Shown in pieces: positions 36,382-45,523 of a DNA stretch of 64,000 nucleotides. The translations under genes and the position numbers were made by a program. The stretch is from Roseiarcus sp963721905 (lineage in GTDB: Bacteria > Pseudomonadota > Alphaproteobacteria > Rhizobiales > Beijerinckiaceae). The notes below the pieces were generated by a model, which worked only from the letters and a program-made list of their open reading frames with translations, ran no database searches and was not told the origin of the DNA. Location of the stretch: assembly GCA_963721905.1 (NCBI GenBank), contig CAVRMF010000011.1:62001-126000 (forward strand). The letters are read 5' to 3'. Numbering within the stretch: position 1 is the stretch's first letter; every line of letters begins with the position of its first letter.

Positions 36382-36446
36382 CGGCCCCGGCGAAGCCCGT
36401 GTAGAAAGCGGCGTCGCGGAATTTGAACCATTGGAGATAAGACTTG

Positions 36447-37271
36447 ATGCGCAGACGCGAATTTCTGATCGGCGCCGCGGCGGGCCTCGCAGCCTCCTCC
36501 CCGCTCGCGGCCTTGGCCGCCGAGGGGCCGCCGCTCTCGGGCAAGGCGGAGTTCGTCGCCTGGATGACGGCCAATCGCCCGGCCGAAGAGCCCAAACATC
36601 TTGAGCGGCGCTGGGACCGCTATCAGGTGCTGCTCAGCTTCAACGATCTCTGGACCCCGGCTGACAAGCGCGCCTTCCTAATGACGCCGCGCCAGGAGTT
36701 CTGCTTGCCCGAGAACCGCGAGGACGCGTATGTCGGACACTACCTCGACATCGGCTTCGGCGTGACAATCACCCCGCCCGGCACGATGGGGCGCATGACG
36801 AGCGCCCTTCAAGTGCGTGGCGACAAGGTGCTCGAGATCGGCACCGGGTCGGGCTTCCAGTCGGCGCTGCTCACCTATCTGACGGGCCGCGTGCATTCGA
36901 TCGAGATCATTCCCGAGCTCGCGGGGCGCACACGCGGCGTCTACGACCGCCTGATCGCCAACGGTTACCACGAGTACGGGAACATCGTGACGAAGAGCGG
37001 CGACGGCTACTACGGCTGGGAGGACGCGGCGCCGTTCGACAAGATCATCGTCACCTGCGGCATCGACCACATTCCGCCGCCGCTTCTGCAGCAGCTGAAG
37101 CCGAGCGGGATCATGGTCATTCCAGTCGGTCCGCCGGGCGCGCAGCATATCCTGAAAGTGGTCAAGAAGGTCGGCGCGGACGGCGACACAACCGTCGCTC
37201 GCTCCGATATTTTCGGCGGCAAGGTCATTCCCTTCGTGCCGTTGTCGGGCGGACACCAGAGCGAAGGCTGA
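36447..37271 (+). CDS. Exported PCMT-like methyltransferase (twin-arginine signal)
   Basis: The 274-residue protein begins MRRREFLIGAAAGLAASSPL, a short twin-arginine-type signal (RRREFLIG) with AxA cleavage near LAALA. The mature part is a class I SAM-dependent methyltransferase of the protein-L-isoaspartate family: VLEIGTGSGFQSALL (motif I), VHSIEIIPELAGR, and the motif GGYYGWEDAAPFDKIIVT-like region ending with IPVGPPGAQ. Isoaspartyl methyltransferases are normally cytoplasmic since SAM is cytoplasmic, so export is unexpected. ATG at 36,447 follows GGAG; an immediately preceding TTG would add one residue. Confidence 0.85.
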   Translation: MRRREFLIGAAAGLAASSPLAALAAEGPPLSGKAEFVAWMTANRPAEEPKHLERRWDRYQVLLSFNDLWTPADKRAFLMTPRQEFCLPENREDAYVGHYLDIGFGVTITPPGTMGRMTSALQVRGDKVLEIGTGSGFQSALLTYLTGRVHSIEIIPELAGRTRGVYDRLIANGYHEYGNIVTKSGDGYYGWEDAAPFDKIIVTCGIDHIPPPLLQQLKPSGIMVIPVGPPGAQHILKVVKKVGADGDTTVARSDIFGGKVIPFVPLSGGHQSEG

Positions 37272-37380
37272 GCCGGGGATCGGCGCCGCTCCGGCCCAAT
37301 CCCGGATTAGGCGCTGTCATTTGGAGATGATAGGGTCGCGAGGGCGGCGGGGAACCCGCCGCGACCTAACGGGGGGAAGA

Positions 37381-37773
37381 ATGACCACCGACCTTCAATA
37401 TCTCGCCTATACGGCGCTGCTGACAGCATCGCTATGGATTCCCTATATCGTCTCCCAGTCGATGACCAACGGGCTGCTTGCTCCGCAAAATTATGCCGAT
37501 CCCACGCCGCGTCCGGTGCCGTTCTGGGGCCAGCGCGCCAATCGCGCCCATATCAACGCGGTCGAAGCTTTCGCGCCGTTCGCCGCGCTCATTTTGATCG
37601 CCCAGGTCGCGGGCAAGGCCGACGCCACCACGGCGTTCTGCGCCATCGCGTTCTTCTGGCTGAGGCTCGCGCATGCCGTGGTCTACTGGTTCGGGCTCCC
37701 CTATATCCGCACCCTTGTTTTCACCCTCGGGTGGATCGTCGTCGTTGTGCTCTTCCTGCAAGTCGTCCGGTAG
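37381..37773 (+). CDS. MAPEG family membrane protein
   Basis: The 130-residue protein has four hydrophobic helices in the MAPEG pattern: LAYTALLTASLWIPYIVSQ, the conserved RANRAHINAVEAFAPFAALIL, DATTAFCAIAFFWLRLAHAVVYW, and LVFTLGWIVVVVLFLQVV. The family includes membrane glutathione S-transferases; bacterial members mostly have unknown substrates. A GGGGGGAAG ribosome-binding site precedes ATG 37,381; the longer frame from 37,321 is not needed. Confidence 0.9.
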   Translation: MTTDLQYLAYTALLTASLWIPYIVSQSMTNGLLAPQNYADPTPRPVPFWGQRANRAHINAVEAFAPFAALILIAQVAGKADATTAFCAIAFFWLRLAHAVVYWFGLPYIRTLVFTLGWIVVVVLFLQVVR

Positions 37774-37852
37774 AGGCGTCTCGCGCCTCGGTTGACGCCG
37801 GGCCGCTCCATGCCCACCTGACCCGGGTGATCCACGAAGTCGCATCATAAGC

Positions 37853-38884
37853 TTGGTTCTTGTGACGGGCGGATCGGGCTTCATCGGCGGGCATTGCATC
37901 TTGCAACTGCTCGCTCAGGGTCATCACGTCCGCACGACGGTCCGAAGTCTTGCCCGCGAGCCGGAGGTGCGCGCGTTGCTGAAACGCGCGGGCGCCGAAG
38001 GCGGCGATCGACTGACCTTCGCCGCCGCGGACCTCGAGCGCGACGCGGGTTGGCCTGAGGCGGTCGCGGGCTCCGACTTTGTCCTTCACGTCGCCTCCCC
38101 GTTTCCGCCAACAGTGCCGAAGCACGAGGACGAACTCATCGTCCCGGCGCGGGAGGGTGCGCTGCGTGTGCTGAAGGCCGCGCGGGCGGCAGGCGTCAAA
38201 CGGGTCGTGCTAACCTCGTCCTTTGCCGCGATCGGCTATGGCCACAAGCCACAGGCGGCCCCGTTCGACGAAAGAGACTGGACCGACGTTTCGGGCGACG
38301 ACGTCGCGCCCTATGCCAAATCGAAGACGCTCGCCGAGCGCGCGGCCTGGGATTTCGTCGCTCAGGAAGGCGGCCCCGAACTCTCTGTCGTCAATCCGGT
38401 CGGCGTGTTTGGACCCGTTCTTGGGCCCGACACCTCCACCTCGATCCTTGTTGTCCAGCGCCTGATGGACGGCGCGTTGCCTGGTCTGCCGCAAATGGCG
38501 TTCGGCGTCGTTGACGTGCGCGATGTCGCCGACTTGCATCTTCGCGCGATGACCGACCCGCGAGCCAAAGGCCAGCGGTTTTTGGCCACGGCCGGCGACT
38601 TCATGACCTTCCGCGAGATCGCGTTGACTCTGAAGTCGCGTTTGGGCGTGGCAGCGCGGCGCGTGCCGACCCGCGAACTGCCAAACTGGCTGGTGCGGGT
38701 GGCCTCGCTTGCCGACCCGGCCGTTCGGCAAATCACCCCGGAACTGGGCAAGGCCAAGAACGCAACCAGCGAAAAGGCGCGCCGCCTGCTCGGCTGGGCG
38801 CCGCGTTCGCGCGAGGACGCGTTGGTCGCGACCGCCGAAAGCCTCATGCGGCTTGGCCTGCTGAAAGAGAAGATCGCGGCTTGA
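37853..38884 (+). CDS. NAD-dependent epimerase/dehydratase (dihydroflavonol reductase-like)
   Basis: A 343-residue extended SDR with the NADP-binding loop VTGGSGFIGGHC at the N-terminus, SDFVLHVASPF near 75, a catalytic lysine region YAKSKTLAERAAW near 148 and VNPVGVFGPVL near 180. It belongs to the dihydroflavonol 4-reductase/aldehyde reductase-like group. The only start in place is TTG at 37,853; no ribosome-binding site is evident. GTG five codons into the frame falls inside the loop, so the 5' end is uncertain or damaged. Substrate unknown. Confidence 0.82.
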   Translation: MVLVTGGSGFIGGHCILQLLAQGHHVRTTVRSLAREPEVRALLKRAGAEGGDRLTFAAADLERDAGWPEAVAGSDFVLHVASPFPPTVPKHEDELIVPAREGALRVLKAARAAGVKRVVLTSSFAAIGYGHKPQAAPFDERDWTDVSGDDVAPYAKSKTLAERAAWDFVAQEGGPELSVVNPVGVFGPVLGPDTSTSILVVQRLMDGALPGLPQMAFGVVDVRDVADLHLRAMTDPRAKGQRFLATAGDFMTFREIALTLKSRLGVAARRVPTRELPNWLVRVASLADPAVRQITPELGKAKNATSEKARRLLGWAPRSREDALVATAESLMRLGLLKEKIAA

Positions 38885-39053
38885 GCGCGACGGAAGCTTT
38901 TCAGGGCGAACCCGCTCACGCCTGACATGGTCGATCCCCGAAGGGCCAGAGCCGTGGCTCCTTAACAAACTTTAACCCTTCCAGCCATCGAAGGGCCATG
39001 CGTCTGTGGTTCCTTGCCGTGCAACGGGCGGGCTTCGAAGCATGGAGCAAACG

Positions 39054-39317
39054 ATGCACAAAGCCCTCATCGCCCTCGCGGCCGTCGCCGCCTTCGGCGC
39101 AACCTCGGCCTCAGCGGCGAGCATGAACTCGAATAGGACCGGCACGATCCAGTCGATTGATCGTTCCACCGATCAAATCAAACTTAGCGATGGCTCGACT
39201 TTCAATGTCCCCAAGAGCGCGAGCCTCACTGGATTGACAAAGGGTGAGAAAGTCACCGTGACGTACACCCAGGCGGGCAAGGCGATGAACGCGACAGAGA
39301 TCAAGCCAACCGCCTGA
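39054..39317 (+). CDS. DUF1344 family exported protein
   Basis: The 87-residue protein has a signal peptide (MHKALIALAAVAAFGATSAS, cleavage after ASA) and a small beta-rich mature domain, GTIQSIDRSTDQIKLSDGST followed by KGEKVTVTYTQAG, as in DUF1344. No role is known; such proteins are small periplasmic beta-barrel-like domains in Rhizobiales. ATG at 39,054 follows GGAG at a spacing of six; ATG at 39,042 is in frame but would use no ribosome-binding site. Confidence 0.85.
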   Translation: MHKALIALAAVAAFGATSASAASMNSNRTGTIQSIDRSTDQIKLSDGSTFNVPKSASLTGLTKGEKVTVTYTQAGKAMNATEIKPTA

Positions 39318-39453
39318 TCGATATCTCACAACGAGCCGTCGGCAAGGCGGCGGCTCGGTTCCGAGCGCAAAGACGAACGCTTCTAGACAATTCTGCTTCG
39401 TCCGCTTTCCGCGAACGCGACGAGCCCGTACTGTCGTCGCCGATAGTAAGGAG

Positions 39454-40518
39454 TTGGCCGTTCGATCGGGACGCGTCGACAAGGCGCGGGATGTGGACGT
39501 GGGGCGTATCGCTTCGGCGGCTCTCTGGCTTCTGATATCGCTGCTGGTCATTACGCCCCTGACGGCCTGGGCCGCGATGGCGCTCTGGTTCCGGCTCCCG
39601 GCGCCCGAATGGGCGAGAGGTGCCGCCGCGGGCGTCTTCGTCGTTGTCGGCCTTGTCACCGTGCTGGCGCTGTTCAGGCGTGGCCGCTGGGTCGCGCTCG
39701 GGGTCTATGTTCTGGCTTTCGGCGCGGTCATCGTGTGGTGGGCCACGATCGAGCCGCCGGCCGACGGCGATTGGGCGCCCGACGTCGCGCGGCAAACGAC
39801 AGGGAGGCTCGAGGGCGACATCCTGACGCTGTCCGAGGTGCGCGATTTCGACTGGCGCACCGATGATGACTTCACCGAGCGATGGTCGAAGCGTTCCTAC
39901 GATCTTTCCAAACTCAAAACGCTCGACCTCTTCCTCGCCTATTGGGCGGGACCGGAAATGGCGCACGTCATCATGAGTTTCGGGTTTGATGACGGAGACC
40001 ACATCGCCTGGTCGGTCGAGGTTCGCCGCGAGAGAAACAGCGAATTCTCGCCGGTCGCCGACGCGTTCAAATCCCACACGCTCATCTATCTTGCCACAAC
40101 CGAACGCGATTCGGTCCGCCTGCGCTCGAACGTTCGCGGCGAGGATGTGCGGCTCTATCGGCTCAACACGCCCCCCGAGCAGGCGCGCGTCCTCCTCACC
40201 CAATACGTCCTGGAGGCGACCGCGCTGGCCAAGCAGCCGAAGTTCTACAATTCGATCACCGCCAATTGTGCGACGGTTGTCTTCAAGATCATGCGCGCGG
40301 CTGGCGGAATGTTCCCCTTCGACTGGCGGCTCGTCGTCAATGGCTTTCTCCCCGGCTACCTTTACGACCATCGGGTGGTGGTCACGACGATGCCCCTCAG
40401 CGAACTGATGCAGCGCGCGCGTATCAACGCCCAGGCGAAGGCGGCCGATCAATCGCCGGAGTTCTCCCGGCTCATCCGCGTCGGCGTTCCTTCGCCCTTC
40501 GGCCAGGCGGTGCAGTGA
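39454..40518 (+). CDS. DUF4105 domain membrane protein
   Basis: A protein of about 354 residues. Three N-terminal helices (ALWLLISLLVITPLTAWAAM, GAAAGVFVVVGLVTVLALF, WVALGVYVLAFGAVIVWWA) precede a DUF4105 domain: WAGPEMAHVIMSFGFDDGDHIAWSVEVRRE and FYNSITANCATVVFKIM, the latter with the conserved NC pair. This region resembles cysteine-peptidase-like folds, but activity is unproven. The start is uncertain: TTG at 39,454 directly abuts AAGGAG; GTG at 39,493 or 39,499 are alternatives. It ends two bases before the convergent tetR gene. Confidence 0.82.
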   Translation: MAVRSGRVDKARDVDVGRIASAALWLLISLLVITPLTAWAAMALWFRLPAPEWARGAAAGVFVVVGLVTVLALFRRGRWVALGVYVLAFGAVIVWWATIEPPADGDWAPDVARQTTGRLEGDILTLSEVRDFDWRTDDDFTERWSKRSYDLSKLKTLDLFLAYWAGPEMAHVIMSFGFDDGDHIAWSVEVRRERNSEFSPVADAFKSHTLIYLATTERDSVRLRSNVRGEDVRLYRLNTPPEQARVLLTQYVLEATALAKQPKFYNSITANCATVVFKIMRAAGGMFPFDWRLVVNGFLPGYLYDHRVVVTTMPLSELMQRARINAQAKAADQSPEFSRLIRVGVPSPFGQAVQ

Positions 40519-40519
40519 C

Positions 40520-41161
40520 TCAAGCCGATGCGGATGGATTTTTCGTAATCTTCGAAAGCACCAGCCCGACGTCTTCCTGCATCTGGCCGATTGCGTCAGC
40601 ATCCCCGGACAGATGCTTGAGCAGGCATTGCTGAAACAGCCCGTCGATCATCGCGTAGATGACCCGGGGCGGCATGTTCTGCGGCTCTCCCGTCAATTCC
40701 GCGAAGCGGCGGACGATGCGCCAGATCATGTCCTCGAGGCTCTTGTCCAGTTCCGCGACGTCGGCGCGGAACGCTGCCTCGAACAGCGTCTGCGAGCGGA
40801 TGTCGTACCAGAGGCGATGCATATGCGCTTCGTCGCGCATCGTCTGCGCGAGCGCCGCGAGAAAGCCCGTCATCAAGTCTTCGTACGTCCGCGCGTCGGC
40901 GGTGACCTGATCGTAACGGGTCACGCATCGCGCCTTGTATTGGCGCACGCTGCAGAGGATCAGATCGACCTTGTCACGAAAATAATAATGTAGAACCCCA
41001 TGCGTGAACTCGGAATTCTGCGCGATCTCGCGCAGGCTGGTGCGCGCATAGCCCAATTCCGCAAGGGTCTGCAACGCCGCCTCGGCGAGCTCCGCCCGGC
41101 GCTCGGCGAACTTGTCCACCCGCTGGCGCGGAATTCTGTCGAGTTTTGTCACCTTCTGCAA
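40520..41161 (-). CDS. TetR/AcrR family transcriptional regulator
   Basis: The 213-residue regulator has an N-terminal helix-turn-helix (EAALQTLAELGYARTSLREI followed by FTHGVLHYYFRDKVDLI) and a ligand-binding C-terminal domain. There is no ATG; TTG at 41,161 follows GAGAG, with GTG at 41,152 as an alternative. It is divergent from the SDR/reductase/ligase operon, and the intergenic region carries a long perfect inverted repeat, so it most likely represses that operon and perhaps itself. Its ligand could be a pathway acyl-CoA. Confidence 0.88.
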   Translation of the reverse strand: MQKVTKLDRIPRQRVDKFAERRAELAEAALQTLAELGYARTSLREIAQNSEFTHGVLHYYFRDKVDLILCSVRQYKARCVTRYDQVTADARTYEDLMTGFLAALAQTMRDEAHMHRLWYDIRSQTLFEAAFRADVAELDKSLEDMIWRIVRRFAELTGEPQNMPPRVIYAMIDGLFQQCLLKHLSGDADAIGQMQEDVGLVLSKITKNPSASA

Positions 41162-41330
41162 ATTCGCTCTCGCCTTGCGGTGAACCGCGCACGATCCATT
41201 CGAGCGATAGCACGCAGACGGTGGAGATCAAAAGACTTCGCCTTCAGTGCTGCGCCTCGCAAACCCCGAACGGAACTCTCTCGTCCTGCGACTGAGCGAG
41301 GTCACGGGCGCGAAACACGACGGTCGCCGA

Positions 41331-41380
41331 AAATATTTTGACAACCGTATAAGAAAAGCTTGACACTTGTCAAAATATTT
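41331..41380. promoter_or_regulatory. Perfect 14-bp inverted repeat, candidate TetR operator
   Basis: AAATATTTTGACAA (41,331-41,344) and TTGTCAAAATATTT (41,367-41,380) are exact reverse complements separated by 22 bases. The right half also forms a nested dyad TTGACA-CT-TGTCAA (41,360-41,373). The AT-rich block stands out from the GC-rich surroundings. It lies between the divergent tetR and SDR genes and includes -35-like TTGACA hexamers at 41,338 and 41,360. Confidence 0.7.
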
Positions 41381-41589
41381 CGTCCCAATGACGCGTCTCC
41401 GTAAGAGAGACGATCGCGAAAGGGAGGCGCCCCATGCGGACGGCATCGATTCGATGCGCTGCTCTGGCGATTTCGGCGAGGCCGTGGTCTGCGCTCGCGC
41501 CTCCTCCCAAACGTGCAATGACCGCCGACCGCTCGTGAGGAGCGCATGGGCGGCAAGGTCCATTCACTCACTCCTGGAGGAATTGTTCA
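41381..41589. other. Leader region of the SDR operon, no gene
   Basis: About 210 bases between the inverted repeat and the SDR start. No convincing protein frame is seen. It ends with GGAGG eleven bases before the ATG. Together with 41,162-41,330 it makes a 428-base gene-free regulatory gap. Confidence 0.5.
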
Positions 41590-42393
41590 ATGAGCAATTT
41601 TGATCTCGCCGGCCGAAAAGCATTGGTCACCGGCGGCGCGCGCGGTCTTGGCGCTGGCATGGCGGCGGCGCTGTCGAAGGCCGGCGCTGCGGTGATGATT
41701 GGCGACGTCTTGTCCGATGTCGGCAGAGATACCGCAAAAACCATTGCCGCCACCGGCGCCAAGGCCGGCTTCGTCGCGCTTGACGTAACCGACGACGCGA
41801 GTTGGGTGGCGGCGGTCTCGAAGACGATCGCGGAACTGGGTGGCTTCGACATCCTCGTGAACAACGCCGGCGTCGAGATCACGTCGCTGGTGATCAACGT
41901 CGAGGCGGGCGATCTTCGCCGAATGTGCGAGGTCAATGTTGTAGGGACAGCCCTTGGCATGAAGCACGCGTTTCGCGCCATGAAACCGGACGGGGCCGCC
42001 GGCAAGGGCGGCGCAGTCGTCAACATTGCCTCCGTGGCGGCGACCATCGCGTTCCCGGGCATCGCGGGCTATTCCGCAACCAAGTCGGGCGTTGACCGGC
42101 TGACCCGGGTCGGCGCGATGGAGTCGGGCAAGCTCGGCTACGGAGTCCGCGTCAACTGCATCTATCCGGGCCTCGTTCCGACCGACATGGGCATGCAACT
42201 GGCGAACGACGTCGTAGCGGCCGGCCTTTTCCCGAGCGTGGAAGCCGCCGTTGGCGGCGTGATCGGGGAGACGCCGCTCGCCAGGCTCGGCGAGGTCAGC
42301 GACATGGCGGACGCCGTGGTCTTCCTCGCTTCGGACGCGGCCCGGTTCATCACCGGCGCGGGCCTGCCAGTCGACGGCGGAATGGGAATGTGA
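41590..42393 (+). CDS. SDR family oxidoreductase of a TetR-controlled operon
   Basis: A 267-residue classical SDR: TGGARGLGAG (cofactor loop, residues 15-24), DVTDD, LVNNAGVE near 95, catalytic serine in NIASVAA, and YSATK (YxxxK) near residue 160, ending with the typical ITGAGLPVDGGMGM. It would interconvert a hydroxy and a keto group, commonly on steroid, terpenoid or acyl substrates. It is first of a three-gene operon, 52 bases before the reductase gene, preceded by a GGAGG ribosome-binding site. Confidence 0.9.
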   Translation: MSNFDLAGRKALVTGGARGLGAGMAAALSKAGAAVMIGDVLSDVGRDTAKTIAATGAKAGFVALDVTDDASWVAAVSKTIAELGGFDILVNNAGVEITSLVINVEAGDLRRMCEVNVVGTALGMKHAFRAMKPDGAAGKGGAVVNIASVAATIAFPGIAGYSATKSGVDRLTRVGAMESGKLGYGVRVNCIYPGLVPTDMGMQLANDVVAAGLFPSVEAAVGGVIGETPLARLGEVSDMADAVVFLASDAARFITGAGLPVDGGMGM

Positions 42394-42445
42394 CCGCCAG
42401 CCCTGATGGCCGCGCGGGGAAGCAACCAGCGAAGGATTTGAAATC

Positions 42446-43567
42446 ATGACCGACAAGAAACCTGTCATCGTCTACGGCGCGTCCGGCTACACGGGTCGCC
42501 TCGTTTGCGAATATTTGCGTGAGTTGCATGTGCCGTTCATCGCTGCCGGCCGCGATCGCGCGCGGGTGCAGGCAGTCATGGACAAGATCCCCGGGATTGA
42601 AACCGCGGACTACGAAGTTGCGACGGTCGAACACAGCGTCAAGGCGCTGGCCGGATTGTTCGACGGCGCTAAGGTCGTCAGCAACATGGTTGGCCCGTTC
42701 AGCAAGTACGGCCCCGAGGTCGCAGAGGCGTGCCTCGCCGCCGGCTGCCACTACACGGACACCACGGGAGAGCAGGATTGGGTGCTCGACGCGAAGACCC
42801 GCTGGGGAGCGAAGTTCGCCGCCAAGGGCCTCCTGCTCTCGCCCGGCGTGGCGCAGATGTACACGACCGGCGAAATCGCCGCCAACATCTGTCTGGAGAC
42901 GCCTGGCGTCGATACGCTCGACATTCTCGTGCTCTGGAAAGGCTTTCCGACTTACGCCTCGACGCAGACCATTTTCGCGATCCTGCAGGCCAAGTGGTAC
43001 TATCTGGAGCAGAACAAATATGTCGAATGGGCGCAGAACACACATTTCGACGTGAATGTTCCGGGACAGCACGTCCATGCACTGGTGACGCCCTGGGCCG
43101 GCACGTCGCATCCCGTCTGGTTCAAGGACGACCCGCGGGTGGCCAATTGCAAGGCTCTCGGCGGGGTGTTCGCGCGCGAAGTCATGGAGGGCTTCGTGGC
43201 GACGCAGAAGATGTTCGAGGAGCAGATCAAGCCGCTGCCTCCCGACCAGCAGCAGGCGGCGCTCGCCAATATCGCGGCTTCGATTCAAGCAGGGATGCCG
43301 CCGCGCGAAAACCCTCGCGTCAACGTTTCGCTCGACTCGGTTTATGCTTCCGGCCCGCTGGCGCGCATCCATTGCGTGATCCACGGCGTCAGCAACTACA
43401 AACAGACCGGCCTCCTGCAGGCCCATGCCGCCTATTCCCTGCTGCAGTCTCCCCCGAAGAAGGCGGGTTTCGCCTCGGCCTGCCAAGCCTTCGGGCATCG
43501 TGAGCTGCTCGGCGTGCTGAAGAGCTTCGGGCTCGTCATGGACCCGGTTGTCACCGCGCATCACTAG
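42446..43567 (+). CDS. Saccharopine dehydrogenase-like NADP-binding reductase
   Basis: The 373-residue protein has an N-terminal Rossmann fold typical of the saccharopine-dehydrogenase/trans-enoyl-reductase superfamily (VIVYGASGYTGRLVCEYL, then FIAAGRDRARVQAV, VVSNMVGPFSKYGPEVAEAC and HYTDTTGEQDWV). The rest is specific to a subgroup and includes the unusual aromatic stretch AKWYYLEQNKYVEWAQNTHF. Related proteins act as trans-acting enoyl reductases or have unknown function. Its place between an SDR and an acyl-CoA ligase suggests reduction of an activated lipid-like substrate; this is inference. Confidence 0.8.
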   Translation: MTDKKPVIVYGASGYTGRLVCEYLRELHVPFIAAGRDRARVQAVMDKIPGIETADYEVATVEHSVKALAGLFDGAKVVSNMVGPFSKYGPEVAEACLAAGCHYTDTTGEQDWVLDAKTRWGAKFAAKGLLLSPGVAQMYTTGEIAANICLETPGVDTLDILVLWKGFPTYASTQTIFAILQAKWYYLEQNKYVEWAQNTHFDVNVPGQHVHALVTPWAGTSHPVWFKDDPRVANCKALGGVFAREVMEGFVATQKMFEEQIKPLPPDQQQAALANIAASIQAGMPPRENPRVNVSLDSVYASGPLARIHCVIHGVSNYKQTGLLQAHAAYSLLQSPPKKAGFASACQAFGHRELLGVLKSFGLVMDPVVTAHH

Positions 43568-43627
43568 ATGCGAGCCGAGCCTTGGGGCGCCTCGGCCGCC
43601 CTTTAAGCGCCACGCGCGGAGAGCGCC

Positions 43628-45172
43628 ATGCGGTTGATCGACTATCTGGACAAGGGCGCCACGCTGGGCGCCGCCGCGCCCTGCCTAACCATGGGCGAAG
43701 AGGACATGTCCTACGGCGACGTGCAGCGCCTCACTTGGCGCGTCGCCCGGGCGCTTGCTCGTTCCGGCGTCAAGCCCGGCGACAAGGTGGCGATCCTGTC
43801 GAGTAATGACCCCATGGCTTTCGCCTGCGTCTTCAGCATCTCGCGCGCCGGCGCCGTCTGGTGTCCGATCAACCCGCGCAATGAGGCGGCCGAAAACCGC
43901 TTCATCCTCGACGCCTTCGACTGCACGAGCCTAATATTCCATAGCGCTTACGCGTCGCTCGTGGATGAGATGCGCGCCGGCCTGCCCAAGCTTTCGCTTC
44001 TTGTCTGCCTCGACAAGCCGACGCCCTATGCGCTCTCGCTCGATGCGTGGCTCGACGGCGTCGACGACGAGCCGACTGAGATTGCGACGGTGGACGATAT
44101 CGCGATGATCGCCGGCACCGGCGGCACCACCGGTCAGCCCAAAGGCGTGATGCTTTCAGGGCGCAATCTCGAGACAATGTCCGCTTTGACGCTGATGAGC
44201 TATCCGTTCGATGGCCGACCCGTTTATCTTGCGCTCGCGCCGTTGACTCACGCGGCCGGCGTCTTGTGTTTCCCAGTTCTGGCGATGGGCGGCCGGATCG
44301 TCATCATGCCCAAGGCGGATCTCACCGAGTTTCTCGACCTTATCGAGCGGAGCCGCGTCACCCACACGTTCTTGCCGCCGACCTTGATCTACATGCTCCT
44401 GGAGCATCCGAAACTCGCCGGGACCGATCGAAGCTCGCTCCAGTGCTTCTGGTACGGCGCCGCGCCGATTTCGGCGGCGAGGTTGGAAGAGGCGATCGAC
44501 AAGATCGGGCCCGTCATGGCGCAGTTGTTCGGTCAGACCGAAGCGCCGATGATGATCTCGACAATGGCCCCGAAAGATCATTTCAAGCCCGATAGAACGA
44601 TCGCGCGGGAGCGTCTCGCCTCGGCGGGAAGACCAACGCCCCTGACGCAGGTCGGCGTGATGGACGACGATGGCAGGCTTCTGCCGACCGGAGGGCGCGG
44701 CGAGATCGTCGTCCGGGGATCGCTGGTGATGGAGGGCTACTACAAGAACGCCCAGGCGACCGCCGAGGTCTCGCGCTTCAATTGGCATCACACCGGCGAC
44801 ATCGGTTATCTCGATCAGGAGAACTTTCTCTATATCGTGGACCGCGCCAAAGACATGATCATCACCGGTGGCTTCAACGTCTATTCGATCGAGGTCGAAC
44901 AGGCGCTGTTGCAGCACCCGGACGTGATGGACAGCGCCGTATTTGGACTGCCCGACTCAAAATGGGGCGAGAGGGTCGCCGCCGTCGTGCAGCTCCACAC
45001 TGGCCGCGCGTTGACCGCCGAAGAGCTTATAGGCTTCGTCAAGGGGCGCATCGGCAGCGTCAAGGCGCCGAAGCAAGTCGACATCTGGCCCGAACTGCCG
45101 CGCTCGAAGGTCGGCAAAGTCCTCAAAAAGGAAATTCGCGCCAAAATTCTCGCGGAGCGGGAACGAACTTGA
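43628..45172 (+). CDS. AMP-dependent acyl-CoA synthetase
   Basis: The 514-residue adenylate-forming ligase activates a carboxylic acid to its CoA thioester. The AMP-binding P-loop is AGTGGTTGQPKGVML near residue 161, followed by the adenine region YGAAPIS, QLFGQTEAPM, then HTGDIGYLDQENFLYIVDRA, KDMIITGGFNVYSIEVE and C-terminal lysine in RSKVGKVLKKEI. It belongs to the medium/long-chain or aromatic acyl-CoA ligase group; the substrate is not evident. It is last in the operon, 60 bases after the reductase. Confidence 0.92.
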   Translation: MRLIDYLDKGATLGAAAPCLTMGEEDMSYGDVQRLTWRVARALARSGVKPGDKVAILSSNDPMAFACVFSISRAGAVWCPINPRNEAAENRFILDAFDCTSLIFHSAYASLVDEMRAGLPKLSLLVCLDKPTPYALSLDAWLDGVDDEPTEIATVDDIAMIAGTGGTTGQPKGVMLSGRNLETMSALTLMSYPFDGRPVYLALAPLTHAAGVLCFPVLAMGGRIVIMPKADLTEFLDLIERSRVTHTFLPPTLIYMLLEHPKLAGTDRSSLQCFWYGAAPISAARLEEAIDKIGPVMAQLFGQTEAPMMISTMAPKDHFKPDRTIARERLASAGRPTPLTQVGVMDDDGRLLPTGGRGEIVVRGSLVMEGYYKNAQATAEVSRFNWHHTGDIGYLDQENFLYIVDRAKDMIITGGFNVYSIEVEQALLQHPDVMDSAVFGLPDSKWGERVAAVVQLHTGRALTAEELIGFVKGRIGSVKAPKQVDIWPELPRSKVGKVLKKEIRAKILAERERT

Positions 45173-45523
45173 TTTTGGGCCAGACAAAGTCGGGCGGGAC
45201 GTGAGCGAATCGATCCAAAGTCTCGCAGGGACGTTGAGTGGGCCGTAACAGGCGCCGCAAGCCTGGCAAATCGGCCGATTGGGTCGCGGATTTGGTACAG
45301 TCCTCGCAGGGGAGATCGAGCTTCAGCGCGGCGCCCTCTTCGCCCTGAACGACAGCTGTCCCCCAACTCCTGCGCGGGAGCCAAGCGCGAGATTTGATTG
45401 CTAGAAGAGCAAGCGCCTGGCGCGACCGCGCCTTGCCGCAATCTCCAACCTGTCGCATGACTGTCACGATGTGTGCGGCACATTGCTTGCTAGGCAAGGG
45501 CCGAAAAAGCGGGAGAATGAGCG
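45173..45523. other. Intergenic stretch without a gene
   Basis: About 350 bases between the acyl-CoA ligase and zwf. No protein frame shows family features and no repeat or hairpin terminator is obvious. Its end must hold the zwf promoter and ribosome-binding site (GGGAGAATGAGCG before the ATG). Confidence 0.5.
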
